This document shows, one piece after another, positions 37,177 to 46,046 of a stretch of 64,000 nucleotides of DNA. The position numbers and the translations under genes are program-made. The stretch is from Jejuia sp047345485 (GTDB lineage Bacteria > Bacteroidota > Bacteroidia > Flavobacteriales > Flavobacteriaceae): the NCBI RefSeq assembly GCF_047345485.1, contig NZ_JBLFEN010000004.1:386607-450606 (forward strand). Reading direction: 5' to 3'. A model generated the notes under the pieces. The model ran no database searches. It worked only from the letters and a program-made list of their open reading frames with translations, and was not told where the DNA came from. The first letter of the stretch is position 1; every line of letters starts with the position of its first letter.

Positions 37177-38946
37177 ATGACGAAGAAAAAGGAACAACTA
37201 TTTGATGTAACGCTGTTTAAACGCTTATTTAAATTTATAAGACCATATAAGATTACATTTGCCATTGTTTTTGTTTCTGTAATACTTATTGCAGGCTTGG
37301 GTGTTGCTACACCCTATTTGTTGCAACAGGCTATTGATGAAAACTTAACCAACAAAGTTGCTGAAGGCTTTTTGTGGTTCGTGTTAATCATGGTAGGCTT
37401 ATTGTTTTTAGAATTTTTGTTTCAGCTCGTGTTCATATTTTATTCAGGTTGGTTAGGTCAGCATGTAGTAAAGGATGTTAGAGTGAAGTTGTTTAATCAC
37501 TTGCTTCGTTTTAAAATGACCTATTATGATAACTCTTCAGTTGGGGTATTGATAACACGTTCGGTCACGGATATGGAGCGTATTGCTGATATTTTTGGTC
37601 AAGGACTGTTTCAGATATTTAAGGATTTATTGACGATGATAGTGGTTTCTGGGGCCATGTTTTATATGAACTGGAAACTTACTTTAATTGTATTTGGCAT
37701 GTTACCGATTGTACTTTACGCTACACGCTTATTTCAAAAATATATGAAAAAGGCGTTTGAGGAAGTGCGTACTGAAGTGTCTAACCTAAATTCTTTTGTG
37801 CAAGAGCGTTTAACGGGAATGAAAATTTTACAGTTGTTCGCTAGAGAGGATATTGAAAATGAAAAGTTTAGACAAATTAACGAACGCCATAAAAAAGGCT
37901 GGCTAAAAACCATTTGGTATAACTCCATTTTCTTTCCTATTGCAGAATTGTCATCGTCTATTACCATTGGTCTGGTAGTGTATTTTGGCGGTTTGGGTAA
38001 CGCGTTAAGCGATACGGCATCTCAAGGTGTTTTAGTGGCGTTTATTATGTTTATTCCAAAGTTATTTAGACCATTACGACAAATAGCAGATAAATTTAAT
38101 ACCCTACAAATGGGTATGGTAGCGGCCACAAGAGTATTTAAAGTACTGGATACCACCTCTCAAATTGATGACCATGGTACACATGAAGCAGAACATTTTA
38201 AAGGTGATATTGCCTTTAAAAATGTATGGTTTAATTATGTAGAAGACGAACCTGTACTAAAAGGTATTTCTTTTGATGTAAAAGCTGGACAAACCATAGC
38301 TATTGTTGGCGCAACGGGTGCTGGAAAATCTACGATTATTAATTTGCTAAATCGTTTTTATGAAATTGAAGATGGTACAGTATGTATTGATTGTATTGCT
38401 ATTAACGATGTAACCTTAACTTCATTACGCACGCAAATTGCTGTTGTACTGCAAGATGTATTTTTATTTGCAGATACTATTATGAATAATATTACTTTAA
38501 ACAATCCAGAAATTACTGAAAAACAGGTTGTTGAAGCGGCAAAATCTATTGGTGTACATGAGTTTATCAACACTTTACCCAATGGGTACCATTATAATGT
38601 TAAGGAGCGTGGTGTTATGTTGTCTTCTGGTCAGCGCCAGTTAATATCATTTTTAAGAGCTTATGTTACCAACCCAAGTATTTTGGTTTTAGATGAAGCG
38701 ACTTCGTCTGTGGATTCTTATTCTGAACAACTTATCCAGAATGCTACCGATAAAATTACAAAAGGTAGAACATCTATTGTGATTGCGCACCGTTTAGCAA
38801 CCATTAAAAAAGCAGACAAAATTTTAGTAATGGATGCTGGTGAAATTGTGGAGCAAGGAACGCATGATGAACTTCTTGAAAAAGAAAATGGGTATTACAG
38901 GAATTTGTATGAAGTACAGTTTTTAAATGACAAGGAGGTGGCTTAA
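37177..38946 (+). CDS. ABC exporter, MsbA-like (fused membrane and ATPase domains)
   Basis: A 589-residue half-transporter. Residues 20-310 are six transmembrane helices of the type I ABC exporter fold (ITFAIVFVSVILIAGLGVATPYLL, FLWFVLIMVGLLFLEFLFQL); residues 345-585 are the ATPase with Walker A GATGAGKST, signature LSSGQRQLIS (one residue off LSGGQ), Walker B ILVLDEATSSVD and HRLAT. It works as a homodimer or with a partner. Likely cargo is lipid or drug, but nothing in the sequence decides. It follows truA directly; that pair is common in flavobacteria. It converges on the CHAT gene with 3 bp between stops. Confidence 0.93.
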   Translation: MTKKKEQLFDVTLFKRLFKFIRPYKITFAIVFVSVILIAGLGVATPYLLQQAIDENLTNKVAEGFLWFVLIMVGLLFLEFLFQLVFIFYSGWLGQHVVKDVRVKLFNHLLRFKMTYYDNSSVGVLITRSVTDMERIADIFGQGLFQIFKDLLTMIVVSGAMFYMNWKLTLIVFGMLPIVLYATRLFQKYMKKAFEEVRTEVSNLNSFVQERLTGMKILQLFAREDIENEKFRQINERHKKGWLKTIWYNSIFFPIAELSSSITIGLVVYFGGLGNALSDTASQGVLVAFIMFIPKLFRPLRQIADKFNTLQMGMVAATRVFKVLDTTSQIDDHGTHEAEHFKGDIAFKNVWFNYVEDEPVLKGISFDVKAGQTIAIVGATGAGKSTIINLLNRFYEIEDGTVCIDCIAINDVTLTSLRTQIAVVLQDVFLFADTIMNNITLNNPEITEKQVVEAAKSIGVHEFINTLPNGYHYNVKERGVMLSSGQRQLISFLRAYVTNPSILVLDEATSSVDSYSEQLIQNATDKITKGRTSIVIAHRLATIKKADKILVMDAGEIVEQGTHDELLEKENGYYRNLYEVQFLNDKEVA

Positions 38947-38949
38947 GTT

Positions 38950-41802
38950 CTACTTTTGTTTGAATTTGAAAAATAATAGGAGAACTAACAAAATACCAAC
39001 AATTAACAAAATCCATTTCCAGTGGTTTGTTTGTGAGATACTAATAGGACTTGCATCGCCCATTAAGACTAAACCTGCCCAAAATTTTGGAGCCACCGTT
39101 CTGCCTTCAGTATTACTAATATAATTTAGTTTTGCCAGTCTTAAAGCTTTATCTTTTGGTTTTCCATCATTTATGTTTTTATAAAATGATTCTATGATTT
39201 CTGATGTGGAACGTTCGTCTACCTTCCATAAACTTGTTAAAATACTTTCGCTCCCAGCATAGTTAAAAGCATGTGCAAGAGAGATCATGCCTTCACCGGC
39301 TTGATAACCAGGTTTTCCTGTTTCACAAGCCGTTAAGATGGCTAAATTAGCGTTTAAACTTGTGTCGTATATTTCATAAGCGTATAAAGAGCCATCTTCA
39401 TTTTTATCGGTTACGTTTTTGGCAAAAAGTAGCCTTGAGAGTTCTGGATTTATATTGTTTGATTCGGCGTGTGTTCCTATGTGTATAATTTTGTGCTCAC
39501 TAGCGTTTTGTTTAAAAATGTGTTCTGTTGAGTTTTCATTTAAAAAATAATCACCATCAAAAAGGCTCGCGTAAGCTTTGGCTAAATCTACATTAAAGGG
39601 TTGTTGTAATAACTTTAAATAGGTTCGATCTAGGTTTATGGAATCAGTTATTGCCAATTTATAATCCGCTTTCATTTTATCATTAAACTCAGGAGCAAAA
39701 GCAATGAAGCTATTTTTGTAATCGTTTTTACTTTTAGATTGTTCTAATAAATATAAACTATAATTATAAGATATATTATATTTTGCTAAAAGGCTTTTTG
39801 TATCTAGCTCTTTAAAAGAGTCAATTTTAATCGGCGTTAGCGTTTCAAAACTGATGTTATATAAATCTCCATCGGGTATGATGATGACGTTTTCGGTGGT
39901 AATTTCAGTTTCAAAAGGTTTCCATAAATTTTTATATAAATCGAAAAGTAAGTCACTGGTTTGAGAAATGTGATATTGATTTTCTAATAATTGGGCTATT
40001 TTAACCTTAGCGCCTTCAAAATCTAATGGCATAATCTTTTTTACCTCATTATTCATAATTAAGACTTGAAGCTTTTTGTCAATAAAGAAATAGCGAACAA
40101 TAGAGGTATTGTCAGGAATTGTTTTTTGTAAATCTCCTAATGATTCAAAAAGCGTCGCATAACGCATTTTATAATATTTAGGATGTGATTGTTTTAAAGA
40201 GTCTAAAAATTGATCTCTTTTGTTATTAGCCTCAATAAAATCCTTTATTTTTGTTGAGCTAGACAGTACGCTATCTATATTTTGTTTAAGTTGATCCTCG
40301 CGTTGAATTATTTTTCGATCGATATTAAAACGTGCTAAATCTTTAAGATTTAATCTTGATCTAACCCGATTATAAATGCTAGATTCATGAATGTTCATTA
40401 TAGCATCAAGATGCGCTTCATCTTTCGTTTTTTCATATAAATCAAGATGTAGTTTCTTTCTAAAATCAATTAACTTTGTATTATCTGTTAATAAAACCTC
40501 CAAGTCTCCTTGGGATTTAATAATACTTTTTTTGGTTTCTAATACGGTGATTGCTTTTTCTGTTTCTTTTATTTGATGTTCAAGAAATGAAGTACTTTTG
40601 TTATCTTCAAGAAAGTATTTTGATTTTATGTTTACTAATAATGATTGCGGTTTTCTAGTTTCGTTTTGAATTGAATCTAACAAGGAAGTTAGTCTTAAAT
40701 TATCTTCAGAAAAATACTCTAAAGCTTCATTGCTGTAGCGTAAAGCGTCTTTGTAATTTTTAAGCTGAAAATTAACTTGTGCTAAGTTTTGTGTTTGAAA
40801 AAAACGTAATAGTTTATTTTCAAATTCTTTTTTGTGTGTGTAATCATAGCCCTCTTTTGCTAGAGCTAGTGCTTTGTCTGGATGTCCAATTTTGCTATAA
40901 AATAAAGACATTTCGATAAGAGCATCTAGAAAACCAAACGTATACGGCATGTCGCTTTTTCTATATTCATCTTCTGTTTTTTCATAACTTATTCTAGCAT
41001 TTTCCATATCTCCCATGTTTTCATATATGGAAGATCTGACAAGTAACGCATAAGATTTCCATGAGGGTAATTCATCTATTCTTGCTAGTCCATTGTCACT
41101 ATGCATATCGGCTTTGTCATAATTCATTGCAATTAAATGTACATGGGCTAATATTAAATCTGATTTTGCCAAACTTAAATCATTTTTTGGGAGAAACTTT
41201 TGCTTCTGTTGATATGCATAATTCATCAAATCTAAAGAGCGTTGATTGTCTCCAATACCTCTGTAGAATCCTCCTAAATTTTCAATACATGCGTAAAGCC
41301 TTTTTCTAATTAATAAAACGTTGTCGGCATCAGTTTCATGGCTAATTGCTTTTTCAAGATCAGCAATAGCAAAGTTCATTTTATCAATAGAGGCCTTAGT
41401 TTTTCCTGAATTGAAGAGATTCAAGGATATAGAGTTTTTTAGATTCCCTTTTTCATGGAATTTATCAGAAAGTTTTTTTTGATTAGCAAATAAAAGCGCT
41501 TTCTCCAAATAATAGATAGAACTATCTAATCGCTGTGTATAAGCATTTATAAGTCCTAAATACTTTAAAGTTTTAAAGGCTAAGTCGAATTGCGTACTAT
41601 CTTTTTCATTAATCTTATTTTTTAGAGTAAGTAATATTTCTTCAGCTTTAGGATATACTCTTTTTGAGTAAAATACTTTTGCTTTGTTAAAATTGATACT
41701 ATCATTATAAGATAGTTGATTACTTTCTTGAGCGTTGATTTTTCCATAAAAAAGGAAACATAAAAAAACAAGTAAAGCATTTGATGGAAGAATTTTAGAC
41801 AT
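38950..41802 (-). CDS. Membrane-anchored TPR-CHAT domain protein (caspase-like protease)
   Basis: A 950-residue protein: signal peptide (LLVFLCFLFYGKINAQ), about 500 residues of TPR helices (for example MGDMENARISYEKTEDEYRK, GHPDKALALAKEGYDY), a linker, then a C-terminal CHAT domain. CHAT proteases are caspase relatives; the catalytic pair appears as His778 in HIGTHAES and Cys826 in LTACETGKPGYQAGEG, followed by FNYAGSESILTSLWKVDE and the KDKALRLAKLNYI..PKFWAGLVLMGD end motif. After it, WKWILLIVGILLVLLLFF is a transmembrane helix with a short basic tail, so the TPR and CHAT parts face the periplasm. It is the third gene of the sigma/TPR/CHAT operon. Confidence 0.93.
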   Translation of the reverse strand: MSKILPSNALLVFLCFLFYGKINAQESNQLSYNDSINFNKAKVFYSKRVYPKAEEILLTLKNKINEKDSTQFDLAFKTLKYLGLINAYTQRLDSSIYYLEKALLFANQKKLSDKFHEKGNLKNSISLNLFNSGKTKASIDKMNFAIADLEKAISHETDADNVLLIRKRLYACIENLGGFYRGIGDNQRSLDLMNYAYQQKQKFLPKNDLSLAKSDLILAHVHLIAMNYDKADMHSDNGLARIDELPSWKSYALLVRSSIYENMGDMENARISYEKTEDEYRKSDMPYTFGFLDALIEMSLFYSKIGHPDKALALAKEGYDYTHKKEFENKLLRFFQTQNLAQVNFQLKNYKDALRYSNEALEYFSEDNLRLTSLLDSIQNETRKPQSLLVNIKSKYFLEDNKSTSFLEHQIKETEKAITVLETKKSIIKSQGDLEVLLTDNTKLIDFRKKLHLDLYEKTKDEAHLDAIMNIHESSIYNRVRSRLNLKDLARFNIDRKIIQREDQLKQNIDSVLSSSTKIKDFIEANNKRDQFLDSLKQSHPKYYKMRYATLFESLGDLQKTIPDNTSIVRYFFIDKKLQVLIMNNEVKKIMPLDFEGAKVKIAQLLENQYHISQTSDLLFDLYKNLWKPFETEITTENVIIIPDGDLYNISFETLTPIKIDSFKELDTKSLLAKYNISYNYSLYLLEQSKSKNDYKNSFIAFAPEFNDKMKADYKLAITDSINLDRTYLKLLQQPFNVDLAKAYASLFDGDYFLNENSTEHIFKQNASEHKIIHIGTHAESNNINPELSRLLFAKNVTDKNEDGSLYAYEIYDTSLNANLAILTACETGKPGYQAGEGMISLAHAFNYAGSESILTSLWKVDERSTSEIIESFYKNINDGKPKDKALRLAKLNYISNTEGRTVAPKFWAGLVLMGDASPISISQTNHWKWILLIVGILLVLLLFFKFKQK

Positions 41803-41806
41803 GGCG

Positions 41807-42547
41807 TTACTTTTTTAATTCTGAAATTATAGATTTACTTTTTTCTGAATTACTTTTTTCTAAATACTCAATCGCTAAATCTATGTTGTCCATTTTTAAA
41901 TAAGATAACCCCAAATAAAAGTAAGCTTCATTTTTAAAGCTGCTCTCCGTGTTTCTTATAGTTGCTTTCAAATAATTTACAGCTTCATTCTCGTTTTTAT
42001 TAGCTAAGTGCGCAACACCTAAAAAATAGTTAAGTGTGTCATTTTCTGGTTTATTTTGGAGCAAAGGGCGCCACTTTTTAATAGCCATGGTATATTTTTG
42101 CTTTTTGTAATCTACCATAGCATCATCAAAAATGTAATTGTCAGTTTCGCCCATATTAGTTTCTAAACCTCTATCTTCAACATAATACTTATCAAATAAA
42201 GCTTGATTTGATTTTGGTTGATTAAAAAACCACACACTGCCTATCAAAATAGCAATAGATGCCGCGATTGATAAGTGTTTAAAGTTCAGTTTGAATACCT
42301 TTTTATCTGTATATTGCTCTGATTTTTTTTCTTTGAGTTCCTCATGAAAACCATCTACTTTGTTCTTAAAAATAGCTTTTCTAACACCAAAAAGCATCGC
42401 GCCTATGTCTTTTACTTGTTGTTTTAAAACAGGATTATCTTTTAATTTTTCTTCAAAAGCATCGCGTTTTTCAGTAGGCATGGTATTTTTTAAGTACCGT
42501 TCTATAGTTTCTAAAAGTTCTTGCGATATGGGATTGCTATGTTCCAA
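41807..42547 (-). CDS. Membrane TPR protein in the anti-sigma position
   Basis: 246 residues. The first 75 are cytoplasmic and helical (ELLETIERYLKNTMPTEKRDAFEEKLKDNPVLKQQV), a pattern like Bacteroidota anti-sigma factors, then one membrane helix (LSIAASIAILIGSVWFF), then periplasmic TPRs (YTMAIKKWRPLLQNKPENDT; AYFYLGLSYLKMDNIDLAIEYLEKSN). There is no classical zinc-binding anti-sigma motif, so the anti-sigma role is inferred from layout and position. The start is TTG at 42547: the only other start (ATG at residue 23) would cut the first helix. It is 16 bp after the sigma gene and 4 bp before the CHAT gene. Confidence 0.8.
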   Translation of the reverse strand: MEHSNPISQELLETIERYLKNTMPTEKRDAFEEKLKDNPVLKQQVKDIGAMLFGVRKAIFKNKVDGFHEELKEKKSEQYTDKKVFKLNFKHLSIAASIAILIGSVWFFNQPKSNQALFDKYYVEDRGLETNMGETDNYIFDDAMVDYKKQKYTMAIKKWRPLLQNKPENDTLNYFLGVAHLANKNENEAVNYLKATIRNTESSFKNEAYFYLGLSYLKMDNIDLAIEYLEKSNSEKSKSIISELKK

Positions 42548-42563
42548 TTTATTAGGGGTTTAA

Positions 42564-43157
42564 TTAAGGGTTTTTCACTAGTGATCTTAATTTTTCTAAA
42601 CAGCGGTATTTTTTATTTTTCGCTGAAGCTTCTGTGATATTAATTATTTTTGAAATGTCTCTAAGCGATTTTTTATCATAATAAAAAAAGGATAATAGTT
42701 TTTTGCAAGCGTCTCCTAATGTTTCAAAAGCATCAACTACTTTATCTATTTTATTATCATTTTCTTCATTAAGTATATCGGTTTCAAAAGTGTTTTTATC
42801 GGTTAACGTTTGTATTTGTAAATGATCCTCAAATGAATTCGTTTTTCTATATCTCGCAGAATTTAAATGATTTAACCATTTATTTTTTGCTATGGTATAT
42901 AAATAGCCGTTAAGGGCAGATTCATTTTTTGGTACAAATTTATTGTCTTGAACGTTCTCCCAAACCGTAACAAAAGCTTCTTGAAATATGTCTTTTGCTT
43001 CTTCACTAGAACCGCTATTTTTTACAATATAATGTTCGGTTTTGCGAAAATTTTCTTTGTATAAATTTTTAAGTACTTGCTCATCGTTCGCTTTAATAGA
43101 ATCAATTAGTAATTGCTGACTTGAGAAGCCTTTTTTTAGTGTATTTCTCTCTGGCAT
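42564..43157 (-). CDS. RNA polymerase sigma factor, ECF type
   Basis: 197 residues. Region 2 reads NFRKTEHYIVKNSGSSEEAKDIFQEAFVTVWEN (the ..DIFQEAFVTVW block binds core polymerase and the -10 element), and region 4 reads LSFFYYDKKSLRDISKIINITEASAKNKKYRCLEKL (helix-turn-helix). It is the first gene of the operon with the TPR protein and CHAT protease. On the minus strand TATCTTTC at 43175-43182 is one base off the housekeeping -7 box. Autoregulation is expected for such operons but is not shown here. Confidence 0.9.
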   Translation of the reverse strand: MPERNTLKKGFSSQQLLIDSIKANDEQVLKNLYKENFRKTEHYIVKNSGSSEEAKDIFQEAFVTVWENVQDNKFVPKNESALNGYLYTIAKNKWLNHLNSARYRKTNSFEDHLQIQTLTDKNTFETDILNEENDNKIDKVVDAFETLGDACKKLLSFFYYDKKSLRDISKIINITEASAKNKKYRCLEKLRSLVKNP

Positions 43158-43479
43158 AAGTTGTTAATAGCGGTAGAAAGATACACTTTTTTTGTTAAAA
43201 TTTATGACATTTTTTTATTCTATTGTTACTGTTAGTTGTACGTCAGTTTTTATAACTAGCACATCATTTAAGATATCGTTATAGTTAGGTTGGTTACCAT
43301 GAGACATACAATTACTATTTTCATGGCTTGCATTTATTATATGTTTAAGAGGTTGCACATTATTACATAAAGTGAACATTAAAAATGTCATCAAGATTTT
43401 TTTTTATTTTTTTAAATGATTGTTTTACTATTACATACTAGCTATTGTAAATAAGCTACGTGGTTTGTTTAGGGTTTTA
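43158..43479. other. Intergenic region upstream of the ECF operon
   Basis: AT-rich, no gene found. It should hold the operon promoter. ATGTCATAAA (minus strand, about 43203-43212) and ATGTCATCAA (plus, 43386-43395) are similar 10-mers facing each other; this may be chance. Confidence 0.4.
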
Positions 43480-43589
43480 TGTTGGCAGACTGACCATGCG
43501 TTAGGGATTGTAGTGGAAAGCCAACAGCCCGACGCAGGAGGAGCGAGGACTTGTAGCGTAAAGCCCGACCTTTTTAGGTAACGCCCAAA
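43480..43589 (-). repeat. Dispersed repeat R1
   Basis: GCGTTAGGGATTG.AGTGGAAAGCC, CGACGCAGGAGGAGCGAGGA, CTTGTAGCGTAAAGCCCGACC and GGTAACGCCCAAAT are the full R1 consensus parts in the same order as in the other copies. Confidence 0.8.
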
Positions 43590-43638
43590 TAATGATATTT
43601 AAAACACAGACTATAATTGCCATTTGTAGCATGTAGAA

Positions 43639-44430
43639 TTAATGTTTTTTAGGCACAAAATCTTGTACTGATATTTCACCAGTTAACATTAGTATAACTA
43701 CTGTTAGCATTGAAACTCCCATATAACAGATAAGAAAGAATAGCAGATATAGCGGAATTTTCCAAAACAACGATTTTATGCTGTCGTTAGAATTACGATA
43801 TGCCACATAAATACAGAATAAAACCATGACTAATGAATATAATAGGGCATAATCTATATAGAATTGTGGATTTATTATTAGTGTGATTACAGAGTAAACC
43901 GATGATATTATACTAAAAGCTGTTATTCCATAAATTGAAATAATCATGTGTTCTGCAAAATTGTAATTCTTTTTATTGAAGAATATAAAACTAGAAAATG
44001 CTAGAAGCGGAATGTAGGCTAAAAACAGTACTGAGCTATACTCCATGGTTGAGGCTATAATTTTTTTTTTACCCTCGCCTCCAGTACTTGTTTGTACGTA
44101 ACTAACACTTCCAAAATCAATACTTTCCCAAGCAATTTTTTTCATTAAAAAAAGCGTGAGTCCAGACAGTGTTAATGTAATGGCTAACATGCTCACGGGG
44201 TTTAAATATTTTTTTCTTAAACCATCAATATATCCGCCACAAACACTTTCTGGCTTTAAAAGCATGTGCTTTATGGTTGTAATAAAGGTATTATCTAAGT
44301 TAAAGTAACGCTCTAGAAAATCATAAATTAAACTTTTATTGGTAATTCTTTGTCTCACCACTTTGCCACCACAATCTGGACAAAAGCTATAATCTGTTCT
44401 TAAAGTGTTATTACAGTTTTTGCAATTCAT
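43639..44430 (-). CDS. DUF3667 family membrane protein, copy 1
   Basis: 263 residues. It begins with a zinc ribbon, MNCKNCNNTLRTDYSFCPDCG (two CxxC pairs), then RYFNLDNTFITTIKHMLLKPESVCGGYIDGLRKKYLNPVSMLAI, the core DUF3667 motif (phenylalanine/asparagine turn, KPE, YI.G.RKKY). Four to five transmembrane helices follow (VSMLAITLTLSGLTLFLM, FLAYIPLLAFSSFIFF, IPLYLLFFLICYMGVSML). The role is unknown. The next gene is a paralogue of equal length, 3 bp away. Confidence 0.88.
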   Translation of the reverse strand: MNCKNCNNTLRTDYSFCPDCGGKVVRQRITNKSLIYDFLERYFNLDNTFITTIKHMLLKPESVCGGYIDGLRKKYLNPVSMLAITLTLSGLTLFLMKKIAWESIDFGSVSYVQTSTGGEGKKKIIASTMEYSSVLFLAYIPLLAFSSFIFFNKKNYNFAEHMIISIYGITAFSIISSVYSVITLIINPQFYIDYALLYSLVMVLFCIYVAYRNSNDSIKSLFWKIPLYLLFFLICYMGVSMLTVVILMLTGEISVQDFVPKKH

Positions 44431-44433
44431 AAT

Positions 44434-45225
44434 TTAACTATTAAATTTAATTATGACGCCTATAAGTACTAGAACAAAAAATAAGATAGTGAAAATGACA
44501 CCATATACAAACCCAATTAATAGGAATCGGGCAAAACTGTCTAGTAGGCTAATTTTAAAAACGCGATGTAATATGTAGAATAAATATGCAAATGTAAAAA
44601 CACTAACAAATAGCGAAATGGTTAAATAATCTCCACCACAAACCAAAAATAGAATACTTAATACGGCACTTACAATAATAATTTGAGCAGAGTAGTATAG
44701 GTTAAGTACTATATGTTCGGTAAAATTATAACGTTTATCACCAACCAAAAAATAGGCAATCCATGTAGAAAATGCAGATACTGGCACGCTTAATACATAA
44801 ATAACACTTTGGTAGTTATTTATGGCACTATAGTCCATATTCTCTGGCGAGAAGGGATTGTTTTTCTGGGTAGAAAGCTCTTTTATAGAGTCTCCATATA
44901 AATTACTTAGATCCATAGCATCCTTAAAAAAGGTATTCATTAAAAACACTTGGATACCTACAAGTGTTAATGAGATTGCAAAATATTGAATAACATCTAC
45001 GTATTTTTTACGTGTACCTTCTATGTAGCTTACAATAACCTCTTCTGGTTTGGTAAATAAGTAAACTAGAGTTTTTAATAGTTTATTATCAAGGTTGAAG
45101 AAGTAAAGATTAATCTCTGACCAAATATTTTTAAAGTTTAGCCTGTTTCTAATTATTTTGGCGCCACACTTAGAACAATAATTTTGGTGAGATTGTAATT
45201 GTATGTCGCAGTTTTTACAGTGCAT
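44434..45225 (-). CDS. DUF3667 family membrane protein, copy 2
   Basis: Paralogue of the downstream gene with the same length (263) and layout: zinc ribbon MHCKNCDIQLQSHQNYCSKCG, motif YFFNLDNKLLKTLVYLFTKPEEVIVSYIEGTRKKYVDVIQYFAI, then membrane helices and TEHIVLNLYYSAQ. The two differ over much of their length, so the duplication is old. Its ATG overlaps the cdaA stop by one base, suggesting translational coupling downstream of the c-di-AMP synthase. Function unknown. Confidence 0.88.
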   Translation of the reverse strand: MHCKNCDIQLQSHQNYCSKCGAKIIRNRLNFKNIWSEINLYFFNLDNKLLKTLVYLFTKPEEVIVSYIEGTRKKYVDVIQYFAISLTLVGIQVFLMNTFFKDAMDLSNLYGDSIKELSTQKNNPFSPENMDYSAINNYQSVIYVLSVPVSAFSTWIAYFLVGDKRYNFTEHIVLNLYYSAQIIIVSAVLSILFLVCGGDYLTISLFVSVFTFAYLFYILHRVFKISLLDSFARFLLIGFVYGVIFTILFFVLVLIGVIIKFNS

Positions 45226-46010
45226 TACGCTAAATCTTTCTTAATCATTTTTATAAGTTCTGTTGTATCCTCAAACACTACAAATTCCCCATCTGTAAAA
45301 TAGGATATGTGTCCGGTTTCCTCACTAACGGCAAGTGCTAAGGCATCAGTTTTTTCGGTAACGCCTATTGCAGCTTTATGGCGTAAACCAAAACGTTGGG
45401 GGATACTCTTTTCATTATTTACGGGTAGTACGACACGTGTGGCTTTTACAATATTATTGCTTATGATAATGGCGCCATCGTGTAACGGACTGTTTTTAAA
45501 GAAGATACTTTCTATAATAGGTTGGGTAACCTTTATATTCATTTCATCGCCAGATTCTGCTAAAAAATCTAAATTATTATTGCGTTCTAAAACGATTAGT
45601 GCTCCAGTTTTAGACATGCTCATTTTATTACATGCCGAAATGATAGCATCCACATCAGTTTCGATAGTGCCTTCGGTTTTTAAGAACTTTAGCTGTTTTA
45701 AAAATTTACGTCGCCTATTAAAATTAGTAGAACCTACCATGAGTAAAAACTTCCTTATTTCTGGTTGAAATACAACGATAAGTGCAATAATACCAACGCG
45801 CATAAAACCACCAAAAATACCCGAAAGGAGTTCCATGTTTAGAAATTCAGTAAGTTTCCAAACCCCATAAATAATGATAATACCAATAAAAATATTTATA
45901 GCAACAGTACCTTTTACAAGTTTATAAAGGTAATAGAGTAGAAGTGCCACAAGAACAACATCTAAGTAATCTATAAAACGGAGGTTTAAAATGTCATCAA
46001 AGATGTTCAA
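45225..46010 (-). CDS. cdaA: Diadenylate cyclase CdaA
   Basis: Makes the second messenger c-di-AMP from two ATP. 261 residues: three N-terminal transmembrane helices (YLDVVLVALLLYYLYKLV, AINIFIGIIIIYGVWKLT, FMRVGIIALIVVFQPEIR), then the DAC domain with catalytic NSPLHDGAIIISNN and LRHKAAIGVTEKTDALAL and SEETGHIS. The start is TTG at 46010, since no ATG precedes the membrane helices and NIFDDILNLRFIDYLD fits the usual N-terminus. A DUF3667 gene overlaps its end. In other Bacteroidota cdaA usually lies near folP; here a lipoprotein gene and a DUF559/repeat unit lie between them. Confidence 0.95.
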   Translation of the reverse strand: MNIFDDILNLRFIDYLDVVLVALLLYYLYKLVKGTVAINIFIGIIIIYGVWKLTEFLNMELLSGIFGGFMRVGIIALIVVFQPEIRKFLLMVGSTNFNRRRKFLKQLKFLKTEGTIETDVDAIISACNKMSMSKTGALIVLERNNNLDFLAESGDEMNIKVTQPIIESIFFKNSPLHDGAIIISNNIVKATRVVLPVNNEKSIPQRFGLRHKAAIGVTEKTDALALAVSEETGHISYFTDGEFVVFEDTTELIKMIKKDLA

Positions 46011-46046
46011 TAGCTGATAGGTTTTTGTAAATTTAAGAAATTGTGG

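Noticed and set aside
43203..43395. Facing ATGTCATMAA 10-mers upstream of the ECF operon as a sigma promoter
   Set aside because: Only one pair, no match before other genes except a loose one near 31770; too little support to claim.
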